Assembly: GCA_948688495.1 (NCBI GenBank)
Contig: CAPQSW010000027.1
Coordinates: forward strand, 18,230 to 41,302
Reading direction: 5' to 3'
DNA length: 23,073 nucleotides
From: an uncultured Lachnospiraceae bacterium
GTDB lineage: Bacteria; Bacillota; Clostridia; Lachnospirales; Lachnospiraceae
Position 1 is the stretch's first letter. Every line of letters begins with the position of its first letter. A program made the translations under genes and the position numbers. Below the pieces are notes generated by a model that saw nothing but the letters and a program-made list of their open reading frames with translations, was not told where the DNA came from and ran no database searches. This document shows positions 6,888 to 13,363 of this stretch, one piece after another.

Positions 6888-8210
6888 TTATTTCTTCTTT
6901 CTTCTCTCTGCAAGAATCTGCTTTTTCATTGTTCGAATCGACTGTGCCAGAGGTATTTTTGCTGGACAGATGTAACTGCAGCTTCCACATTCAATACATT
7001 CCATACCGTTCCACTTTTCAAACCCTTCCATGTCTCCATGAACTGCCATTTTCCGAAGCCTTGACGGAACAATCAGCTCTGGGCAGGCTGACACGCAGCG
7101 GCCGCAGTTAATACATGCCGTTGTCTCACTGGCTGCCACATCATCCTTTGCAAGACACAGCAGGGAGGAAGATGTCTTCGTTGTCGGAATATCAAGTCCA
7201 AACATTGAAAATCCCATCATGGGACCGCCGGAAATAATCTTTTCCGGCTGAACCTTAAATCCACCGGCTTCCTCTAAAATCTCTCCATAGCTCATGCCAA
7301 GACAGATATTAAAGTTCCCTGGCTCTGCGACAGCATCGCCTGTAACAGTGAAAATACGGTTCATTACCGGCCTGCCAAGCTTCACTGCATTATATACGGA
7401 AATCAGTGTCTCCACATTATCCACAATGCAGCCTGCATCTGCCGGAAGCATCGTAGAATTAATCTCACGCTTCGTAGTTGCATAGATAAGCTGACGCTCA
7501 CCACCCTGCGGATATTTCGTCTTCAAAGGACAGACTTCCATACGCGGCTCATCCTTCGTCAATTCCTGTAACTTCTGGATACAGTCTGGCTTGTTGTCCT
7601 CAATACCAAACAATCCTTTGGCATTGTCAAAAAGCTTAAGGACAATCCGCATACCTTCAATCAGTTCCTTCGGATTCTCCAGCATACGCCGGTAATCAGC
7701 CGTCAGATACGGTTCACACTCTGCACAGTTGGCAATTATGTATTCAATCTTATCCGGTTCCTTCGGCGATAGTTTTACATGTGTCGGGAATCCTGCGCCT
7801 CCCATACCTACAACGCCTGCTTCCTTTACTTTCCCGATAATTTCCTCTTTGGAGAGACTTTTCACATCTTCGACCGTTGAAAACTCCACCTCTTTCATCT
7901 CTCCATCGTTCTCAATGATAATGGAATTGACCATGTCCCCAACTGCGCCCCTGCGCGGTTGTATTGCCTTGACCTTACCGGATACGGAAGAATACACCGG
8001 TGCCGACACAAAGCCGCCTGCTTCCGCGATTTTCTGTCCCCTCAGCACGGTATCCCCCACAGCCACAATTGGACTTGCCGGAGCCCCAATATGCTGGGAA
8101 ACAGGAAATACCAGCTCACTTTTGGGTAAAATATCACGTATCGGCTTGTCTTTGGAAAATTCTTTTCCATCGTGCGGGTGAACGCCGCCCTTAAATGTCA
8201 TGAAACCCAT
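6888..8210 (-). CDS. rnfC: Rnf complex subunit RnfC, NADH-binding
   Basis: A 440-aa peripheral subunit expected to carry FMN and interact with NAD(H). The N-terminus MTFKGGVHPHDGKEFS is typical of RnfC. The glycine-rich GMGGAGFPTHVKL at 135-147 belongs to the nucleotide/FMN-binding fold shared with NuoF. Two 4Fe-4S clusters near the C-terminus are seen as CINCGRCVSACP (C366, C369, C372, C376) and CIECGSCSYICP (C405, C408, C411, C415). The ATG at 8210 has only a weak GGGG-type binding site; the ATG at 8201 is an alternative that would remove three residues. It is the first gene of rnfCDGEAB and lies about 30 bases after a predicted transcription start. Confidence 0.95.
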   Translation of the reverse strand: MGFMTFKGGVHPHDGKEFSKDKPIRDILPKSELVFPVSQHIGAPASPIVAVGDTVLRGQKIAEAGGFVSAPVYSSVSGKVKAIQPRRGAVGDMVNSIIIENDGEMKEVEFSTVEDVKSLSKEEIIGKVKEAGVVGMGGAGFPTHVKLSPKEPDKIEYIIANCAECEPYLTADYRRMLENPKELIEGMRIVLKLFDNAKGLFGIEDNKPDCIQKLQELTKDEPRMEVCPLKTKYPQGGERQLIYATTKREINSTMLPADAGCIVDNVETLISVYNAVKLGRPVMNRIFTVTGDAVAEPGNFNICLGMSYGEILEEAGGFKVQPEKIISGGPMMGFSMFGLDIPTTKTSSSLLCLAKDDVAASETTACINCGRCVSACPELIVPSRLRKMAVHGDMEGFEKWNGMECIECGSCSYICPAKIPLAQSIRTMKKQILAERRKKK

Positions 8211-8247
8211 TTCTCGTGCCCCACTTTCTTTTTAATATTATTCATAA

Positions 8248-8256
8248 ATTATACCA
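8248..8256 (-). promoter_or_regulatory. Extended -10 promoter of the rnf operon
   Basis: TGGTATAAT on the minus strand (8256 down to 8248) is a perfect extended -10 element, sitting in an AT-rich stretch about 38 bases upstream of rnfC. The hexamer at the -35 distance is poor. Transcription would start near 8241, leaving a 30-base leader. Confidence 0.65.
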
Positions 8257-8302
8257 TATTCTCTTTCTATTGCTACATATTTTTTTAATTTTCAACAAAT
8301 TT

Positions 8303-8554
8303 TTATCCTTTTTGCGCCTCATACGCTGCCCGGCAGGCCTTTGCAAGCTGGTCTCCACAGGATGTCTTTTTAAAGCCGCACGCAAGACCTGACAGCTTAT
8401 CCTCAATCTGTTCCACGGTCCACCCATCTATAAGGCGCGGAATTGCTTTTAGATTCCCATTACATCCCCCTGTAAAAGAAACATTTGTAACAACATTACC
8501 TTCAATATTCAGTTTAATTTCACTGGAACAAGTACCTTTTGTCTTATAAATAAC
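8303..8554 (-). pseudogene. TSCPD-domain protein (TIGR03905-like), start codon missing
   Basis: The frame reads VVIYKTKGTCSSEIKLNIEG, then VTNVSFTGGCNGNLKAIPRLIDGW, GLACGFKKTSCGDQLAKAC and ends at TAA 8303-8305. This matches the small TSCPD-domain proteins (about 80 aa) of Clostridia, including the family's closing TSC(P/G)DQLA motif and CNGN signature. The family normally begins with a methionine one or two residues before YKTKGTCS; here those codons are GTT and ATT. There is no in-frame ATG, GTG or TTG between an upstream TAA (near 8594) and the domain, and no ribosome binding site. Translation from ATT is possible but rare, so I call it a start-lost gene. It ends about 50 bases before the rnf promoter. 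Confidence 0.7.
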
Positions 8555-8561
8555 AACAATA

Positions 8562-8843
8562 TCAGAATACCATATTTTTATTCCATGGTAAAGTTACAAT
8601 TCTTGACATAGCTCCCCAGTAAATATGCGGAAAAATATCCGCCATATTCCCCGCAAGCACCGCCCCCTTTACAATTGCCACAAATGCATCTTCAAATTTG
8701 TCCATTCCCGCCAGTTCCTTTAATTCGTCCGCTTTCCCAAGCGCAAGCAGCTTCCCATCCCTCATAATGCCAATCCGGTCGGAAAGCGTCTCCGCCTCCT
8801 CCATATAAATAATTTCATTAGTTGTGTCAGAATGGAATACCAT
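8562..8843 (-). pseudogene. ABC transporter ATP-binding protein, C-terminal remnant
   Basis: The segment IIYMEEAETLSDRIGIM followed by RDGKLLALGKADELKELAG is the region just after the H-loop of ABC ATPases (usually THYMEEAE...DRI.I...G.l.a.G...EL). Everything before it is missing: Walker A, Q-loop, signature motif and Walker B. There is no ribosome binding site at the apparent ATG (8843). The last 32 residues or so (after AIVKGAV) do not look like an ATPase end and may come from another decayed gene. The same 9-base word GAATACCAT occurs at both ends of the remnant (8565-8573 and 8835-8843). Confidence 0.75.
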
Positions 8844-8851
8844 GTTATAAT
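8822..8851 (+). promoter_or_regulatory. Promoter of the DUF3842 gene
   Basis: TGTTATAAT at 8843-8851 is an extended -10 element, with TTGTGT (8822-8827) 18 bases upstream of the TATAAT as a partial -35 box. Predicted start near 8858, about 55 bases before the ATG. It lies inside the 5' end of the ABC remnant on the other strand. Confidence 0.6.
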
Positions 8852-8912
8852 ACTAATACTATGCACGAAACTTGATATCTGTTGTGTTAGCAGTAACAGA
8901 AAGGACTATACC

Positions 8913-9332
8913 ATGGACATATTAGTAATTGATGCACAGGGCGGCGGTATTGGCAGACAGGTGATAGCTGCCGTCCACAAAGATTTCCCAGACAATACCA
9001 TCACTGCCGTCGGGACAAATACTGCGGCTACCACTGCCATGCTAAAAGCCGGGGCAGACTATGGCGCCACCGGTGAAAATGCCATTATTGTAGGTGCAAG
9101 GAAAGCAGATGTTATCATTGGTCCTATCGGCATTGTGATTGCCGATTCCTTATTGGGAGAAATCACACCGGCAATGGCAATTGCCGTTGGACAGAGCAGC
9201 GCCGCACGTATCCTGATTCCCGTCAGCCACTGCGACAATATCGTTGCCGGCACACAGGAACTTACCATGAAATCCCTGCTGGATGACGTTTTATTAATCC
9301 TGCAGAATATGAAAAATAATTTTCACTCTTGA
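8913..9332 (+). CDS. DUF3842 family protein
   Basis: A 139-aa soluble protein matching the DUF3842 family of Clostridia, whose function is unknown. The glycine-rich start MDILVIDAQGGGIGRQVIAA resembles the first beta strand and dinucleotide-binding turn of a Rossmann-like fold, and the following AVGTNTAATTAMLKAGADYGATGENAIIV fits alternating strands and helices. A nucleotide or cofactor may be bound, but that is inference. The ATG at 8913 is chosen because AAAGGA lies 10 bases upstream; the longer frame from 8832 would include promoter sequence. The stop codon lies inside the -35 box of the next promoter, so read-through into the following leader is possible. Confidence 0.85.
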   Translation: MDILVIDAQGGGIGRQVIAAVHKDFPDNTITAVGTNTAATTAMLKAGADYGATGENAIIVGARKADVIIGPIGIVIADSLLGEITPAMAIAVGQSSAARILIPVSHCDNIVAGTQELTMKSLLDDVLLILQNMKNNFHS

Positions 9333-9357
9333 CAAACAACGGAGCCAACGGTAGAAT
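9329..9357 (+). promoter_or_regulatory. Strong sigma-A type promoter
   Basis: TTGACA (9329-9334), a 17-base spacer and TAGAAT (9352-9357): a perfect -35 box and a 5-of-6 -10 box at ideal spacing. It overlaps the DUF3842 stop codon and should start transcription around 9362-9365, at the first base of the structured leader. Confidence 0.85.
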
Positions 9358-9361
9358 ATGT

Positions 9362-9512
9362 ATAGCGTCGGCAAGAAGCCGGCATAGAATGCTGAAGCAT
9401 TGTGTAACAGGTTTTAGAATTTTTACAAAGAAATCTTATGTATGCTATGAAAGCACACAATTCCCTGAAGGGATGCGTGTGCTTTTTATGTGCAGGGGCG
9501 CATGTGACGCAT
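9362..9512 (+). ncRNA. Structured 5' leader, possible riboswitch or attenuator (class unknown)
   Basis: Several helices fit the RNA. P1 pairs ATAGC (9362-9366) with GCTAT (9444-9448). P2 pairs 9367-9372 with 9378-9383 (GTCGGC/GCCGGC, loop AAGAA). P3 pairs AATGC (9388-9392) with GCATT (9397-9401), loop TGAA. A terminator follows at 9450-9487. An alternative pairing of ATGCGT (9473-9478) with ACGCAT (9507-9512) would use the 3' arm of the terminator, as an antiterminator does. Another competing helix pairs CATAG (9383-9387) with CTATG (9445-9449). I do not recognise a named riboswitch class, and a peptide-leader or protein-bound attenuator is also possible. Confidence 0.55.
9450..9487 (+). terminator. 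Intrinsic terminator inside the leader
   Basis: AAAGCACAC (9450-9458) pairs with GTGTGCTTT (9477-9485), with an inner TCCC/GGGA hairpin capped by TGAA, and five T residues end the stem. It lies 65 bases before the next start codon, so it must be overcome for the two membrane-protein genes to be expressed from the promoter at 9329. Confidence 0.85.
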
Positions 9513-9552
9513 AAGGTAATTAACACTATCACAAAACTAGGAGGTAAGATAA

Positions 9553-9972
9553 ATGGGTTGTTTTTTAGTTCCTGCAACAGAAGCTGTCATTACTACTGTT
9601 GCAACGAAAGTATTGCAGAGAAAGGAATCTGACACTGAAACCGTACCTATCAGCCTTGACGGGGTTACTTCTGTCGAAGCCGTTAAGATTCCTTTTTCCC
9701 AGAAATTAAAATGGCTGAACAGACTTCTCTGGGGCGGTTCGGTACTACTCGCCTTTGAACATGTATGGCACGGCGAGGTTACCCCATGGTTTCCATTTTT
9801 AACGGCTGCCGGCAATCCCATGGATGCTGCCGAAATGCTGAATGAAATGGCAACTGCCGGCACAGCAATGACTGTTCTTGTAACTGCTGTGTGGTCGGTT
9901 CTGCTCATTGTCACACACATTATGGAAAAGAAAGCCATAAAGTCAGCTGGGGCTTTGCCTCCTGCGAAATAG
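9553..9972 (+). CDS. Small membrane protein of unknown family, first of a pair
   Basis: A 139-aa protein starting at ATG 9553 after AGGAGG. Two membrane segments are likely: LKWLNRLLWGGSVLLAFEHVW (about 55-75) and TAMTVLVTAVWSVLLIVTHIM (about 105-125). The N-terminus, MGCFLVPATEAVITTVATKVL, is moderately hydrophobic and amphipathic. A hydrophilic stretch (about 22-50) and the AAEMLNEMATAG segment link them; the C-terminus is basic, then ends ALPPAK. I do not recognise a characterised family. It sits 11 bases before a second small membrane protein, and the two probably form a complex; a role in sensing or transport is speculation. The upstream leader suggests expression controlled by premature termination. 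Confidence 0.85.
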   Translation: MGCFLVPATEAVITTVATKVLQRKESDTETVPISLDGVTSVEAVKIPFSQKLKWLNRLLWGGSVLLAFEHVWHGEVTPWFPFLTAAGNPMDAAEMLNEMATAGTAMTVLVTAVWSVLLIVTHIMEKKAIKSAGALPPAK

Positions 9973-9983
9973 GAGAAACCGTC

Positions 9984-10304
9984 ATGACTTTACTAACCAC
10001 GGTTTTTGCAGCAATTATCAGTACGGTTATCTGGTACAAAAACGCCCCCCAAAGCCAGATGAAGGTAGGTATCCTTTGCTGGATGTACTGGGGAGCATCT
10101 CTTATGTGGTTCATTGATGCAGTTTTTGAGTATGCCGAAATCCACGAAGAATATTTCACCCCTACCCCCGCAGATATGCTGAATGATTTGTATCTTGGTT
10201 TATCTGTGGTTGCACTTGGAATGATTATCTGGCTTGTGATTTTGCTGGTAAAAGATCCCAAAGGAGTTGTGAGGGCAACATTGTTTAAAAAGAAAACTGA
10301 ATAA
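9984..10304 (+). CDS. Small membrane protein of unknown family, second of the pair
   Basis: A 106-aa protein starting at ATG 9984, with AGGAG overlapping the end of the preceding gene. Three membrane helices are visible: residues about 2-19 (TLLTTVFAAIISTVIWY), 28-48 (GILCWMYWGASLMWFIDAVFEY) and 73-94 (LGLSVVALGMIIWLVILLV). An acidic stretch, EYAEIHEEYFTPTPADML, separates helices 2 and 3, and the tail is basic (LFKKKTE). The aromatic-rich second helix with an embedded Asp is notable. The start is placed at 9984 rather than the longer frame from 9891, which overlaps the first gene and lacks a binding site. A terminator follows. Function unknown. Confidence 0.85.
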   Translation: MTLLTTVFAAIISTVIWYKNAPQSQMKVGILCWMYWGASLMWFIDAVFEYAEIHEEYFTPTPADMLNDLYLGLSVVALGMIIWLVILLVKDPKGVVRATLFKKKTE

Positions 10305-10317
10305 CCATTTTTCGTTG

Positions 10318-10368
10318 AAAACACCCGCACCGAACGTTTCTGTAGTGAACGTTTGGTGCGGGTGTTTT
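10318..10368. terminator. Bidirectional terminator between convergent genes
   Basis: Perfect 14-bp arms (AAAACACCCGCACC at 10318-10331 and its complement at 10355-10368), extended by an inner AACGTT/AACGTT pairing. T tracts end the stem on both strands. It serves the small membrane protein pair (+) and the kinase operon (-), whose stop codon is six bases away. Confidence 0.92.
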
Positions 10369-10373
10369 GACTG

Positions 10374-13331
10374 TTAGAATTTTATTAAATTTGAATTGAG
10401 GAACTTTCCAAGCACCTCGATCAGAATATCTGTGTCAATTGGTTTTGCAATATGGGCATCCATGCCGTGTTTGAGGGCGGCCTCCTTATCTTCTTCCAAT
10501 GCATTTGCTGTCATGGCAATAATCGGCATTGTCTTGACATCTTTTCTCGACATATTACGGATCGTCCGGGTTGCCTCATAACCATCCATAATCGGCATCT
10601 GTACATCCATTAAGATGGCATCATAATAATATTCCTCAGACTTCTCCACCATAGTTACAGCGTCCGTTCCATCCGGTGCACTCTCGATCACAAACCCCGC
10701 TTCTGTCAATATAACCTCTGCGATCTCACGGTTCATCTCCACATCCTCTACAAGCAGAATCCTCTTTCCTCCAAAGTCTGCCAATGTCCAGGCAGCAACA
10801 GATTCCGTCTTATCCAACATATTGTTTGCAGAGAGCAGTGCCGCCTTCAGATCAGACATAAAGAGCGGTTTCGCACAGAATGCAGTAACGCCTGCCTTCT
10901 TTGCCTCATCTTCAATTTCTGTCCAGTCATATGCTGTAAGTATGATAATCGGTGCGTCCTCTCCAACGGAGCTGCGGATCTTTCTTGCCGTCTCAATACC
11001 ACTGAGTTCCGGCATCTGCCAGTCGATAATATAGGTGTGATAGGCGTCTCCTTCCTCATAAGCAATCTTTGCGCGGTATGCTGCCTCCCTGCCCGACGTC
11101 GTCCACTCAGAACGCATGCCAATCTGTTGAAGCATTTTACTTACACTGCTGCAAGTATTAAAGTCATCATCCACAACTAAGGTACGAAGACCTTCCAATT
11201 CCTTGATCTGCGCCGCATTTTTTTCAATATCCTGCAATTGCAAGGTAAGTTCTACTGTAAATGCGCTTCCCTTTCCAGGCTCACTTTCGACCTTAATATC
11301 GCCATTCATCATCTCAACGATATTCTTTGTAATTGCCATGCCAAGACCTGTACCCTCAATACCAGTCTTTGTTGTAGTGGCTTCCCGCTCGAAAGGTTCA
11401 AAAATATGTTCCACAAATTCTGGTGACATGCCAATACCGTTATCCTTAACGATAAAGATATAATCACCATATCCATGATGGAATGTGGTCTTTTGCATAA
11501 TACGGAATGTTACTGTCCCTCCTGCGGGCGTATACTTTACGGCATTGCTTAACAAATTGATAAACACCTGATTCAGCTTCAGCGAATCTGCAATGACATC
11601 CTCATTGACAACTTCAAAGGTATCAATAAATAATTCCAGTTGCTTTGCCTTTACCTGTGGCTGTATAATATTTACCAGATTATGCATCAGCTCAGAAATA
11701 TTACATTCCTGCTCCTTAATCTGTACTTTGCCGCTCTCTATCCTGCTCATATCCAGAATATCATTGATAAGGCTGAGCAGATGATTACTGGAGGAAAGAA
11801 CTTTTTGCAGACAGTCCCTGACCTGATCCTTATTATTTATATGGCTTACCGCAATCGTGGCAAACCCGATAATCGCATTCATCGGTGTCCGGATGTCATG
11901 GGACATATTAGAAAGAAATGTTGTCTTCGCTCTGTTGGCATGCTGCGCCTGCATCAACGCATCCTGCAAAGCCTGCGTCTGCTCATGCTGTTTCTCTACC
12001 TGTTCTGAAATATTTTGACGGATAAACAAAACCTTTGCTGCCTTACCTTCTCTCCGCTCAAGACAGATAATGTTGACATGTTCCCATTCCGGTCCACTCT
12101 TCCTTAACACATGACATTCATACAGCAATCCTTCCTGTTCATCCAACGCTCCGATAATGGAGTTTTTTTCAATCGCCTGCGCAAACGTCTTGCGTCCCTC
12201 ATCTTCTATAATAATAGAACACAAATATTCCCTCAAATCCTTATAATTGCCACTGGTTGCAACTTTGTCATCTTCGGGTCTGGTACCGGCCAGATACAGA
12301 TAGGTATCATCTTCAAGGTCTACCATAATAAAGCGGGAAAATAAGGTGTTCACACCATTTATGATATAACCCATCTCCTGGTTTTCCTTTTCCAGTATCT
12401 TTCTTTCCTTTCTTGCCCGCAGAACAAGGGCGATAATATAAAGAACAAAGAGTCCGATTAACATGGCCTCTAAACAGATTCCCACAAAATTTTCGTCCCT
12501 TATCATTCTCTGGGTTACACTCTTTGGGAATGTCTGCACCAGAACAAATTTATTCTCAGAGAGATACCTGACACAGAGGTTATCCGTATTGCTCTTGGAA
12601 TCACAGACGAAAGCCCCCTCCCCGCCATTTTCAAATATTGCTTTTGTCTGGCTTGCAGTATCCTCATCAATCATATTCATCTGTACAAATAAATCAATCA
12701 AATCCCCCTTATGTCCTTTACTGTCAGAGCATGCAATTACCTCGCCATCCGGCATGCACAAGTGTACAGAAGCTGCCTCGCCAAAATATGTCGTATTGAG
12801 CATATCCTTTAAATATTCTTCTGCCAGATATGCTCCCCGCAACACACCTGCAATTTCTCCCTTGTAATAAACCGGAGCATAAAAACACAACATAGTCTCA
12901 TCGTAAAATTCTGAATCGAATACTACGGTTATTCCAGATATTCCCTGCAGTCCATTAACATAATAATCTCTCCCGGCCGCATCTGAAGTTCTTCCATCCG
13001 TAGCATGGTTAATGCCTGACTTGTCGGTAAAAACCAACACGTCAAACAACGAGTCTTCTTCCATTGCTTTCAATGCCTGCGTCGCAATCTCTGGTTTTGT
13101 AAGGCTTTTCCCCATAAACTGAGCGTATGTATTGCTCAGGTTCAATGCGTTTTTTAATTTTTCTTCAATCCGGCTGGCTGTCTGCCGTGCGGAATCAGCT
13201 GCATAATTCTTATTCCGTTCTTCCATCCGCTTGCTATTTTGCGTAGTATACCACTGAAACAATAAAACGATAGCTAACAAAAGCAACACTACATATGAAA
13301 CTTGCTGGACTAATTTCCTTTTTTTGTTCAT
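10374..13331 (-). CDS. Hybrid sensor histidine kinase with two receiver domains
   Basis: A 985-aa membrane sensor. Domains in order: membrane helix about 10-28; extracytoplasmic sensor about 30-280, likely of the Cache type; second helix about 283-305; a PAS-like region about 320-445; a short coiled coil (QALQDALMQAQHANRAK); HisKA with SHDIRTPMNAI, phospho-acceptor His478; HATPase_c with NLLSNAVKYTP, DNGIGM and GTGLGMAI; receiver 1 (VVDDD, phospho-acceptor Asp770 in YIIDWQMP, Lys821); receiver 2 (VEDVEMNREIA, Asp909 in LMDVQMP, Lys963). No DNA-binding or HPt domain, so output must pass to another protein. It is the second gene of an operon, 32 bases after its paralogue, with AAAGGA upstream of the ATG. 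The ligand is unknown. Confidence 0.93.
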   Translation of the reverse strand: MNKKRKLVQQVSYVVLLLLAIVLLFQWYTTQNSKRMEERNKNYAADSARQTASRIEEKLKNALNLSNTYAQFMGKSLTKPEIATQALKAMEEDSLFDVLVFTDKSGINHATDGRTSDAAGRDYYVNGLQGISGITVVFDSEFYDETMLCFYAPVYYKGEIAGVLRGAYLAEEYLKDMLNTTYFGEAASVHLCMPDGEVIACSDSKGHKGDLIDLFVQMNMIDEDTASQTKAIFENGGEGAFVCDSKSNTDNLCVRYLSENKFVLVQTFPKSVTQRMIRDENFVGICLEAMLIGLFVLYIIALVLRARKERKILEKENQEMGYIINGVNTLFSRFIMVDLEDDTYLYLAGTRPEDDKVATSGNYKDLREYLCSIIIEDEGRKTFAQAIEKNSIIGALDEQEGLLYECHVLRKSGPEWEHVNIICLERREGKAAKVLFIRQNISEQVEKQHEQTQALQDALMQAQHANRAKTTFLSNMSHDIRTPMNAIIGFATIAVSHINNKDQVRDCLQKVLSSSNHLLSLINDILDMSRIESGKVQIKEQECNISELMHNLVNIIQPQVKAKQLELFIDTFEVVNEDVIADSLKLNQVFINLLSNAVKYTPAGGTVTFRIMQKTTFHHGYGDYIFIVKDNGIGMSPEFVEHIFEPFEREATTTKTGIEGTGLGMAITKNIVEMMNGDIKVESEPGKGSAFTVELTLQLQDIEKNAAQIKELEGLRTLVVDDDFNTCSSVSKMLQQIGMRSEWTTSGREAAYRAKIAYEEGDAYHTYIIDWQMPELSGIETARKIRSSVGEDAPIIILTAYDWTEIEDEAKKAGVTAFCAKPLFMSDLKAALLSANNMLDKTESVAAWTLADFGGKRILLVEDVEMNREIAEVILTEAGFVIESAPDGTDAVTMVEKSEEYYYDAILMDVQMPIMDGYEATRTIRNMSRKDVKTMPIIAMTANALEEDKEAALKHGMDAHIAKPIDTDILIEVLGKFLNSNLIKF

Positions 13332-13363
13332 CAGACAGACATCCTTTCCACTTTTAAACTTTT

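Noticed and set aside
8242..8427. 61-aa minus-strand ORF
   Set aside because: It overlaps the TSCPD reading frame in another frame and has no binding site or homology.
9362..9512. Assignment of the leader to a known riboswitch class (cobalamin, c-di-GMP, THF, fluoride, guanidine, T-box)
   Set aside because: None of the conserved core motifs of these classes as I know them is present; left unassigned.
9323..9938. Minus-strand ORFs across the leader and first small membrane gene
   Set aside because: They are antisense shadows of a well supported promoter, leader and gene.
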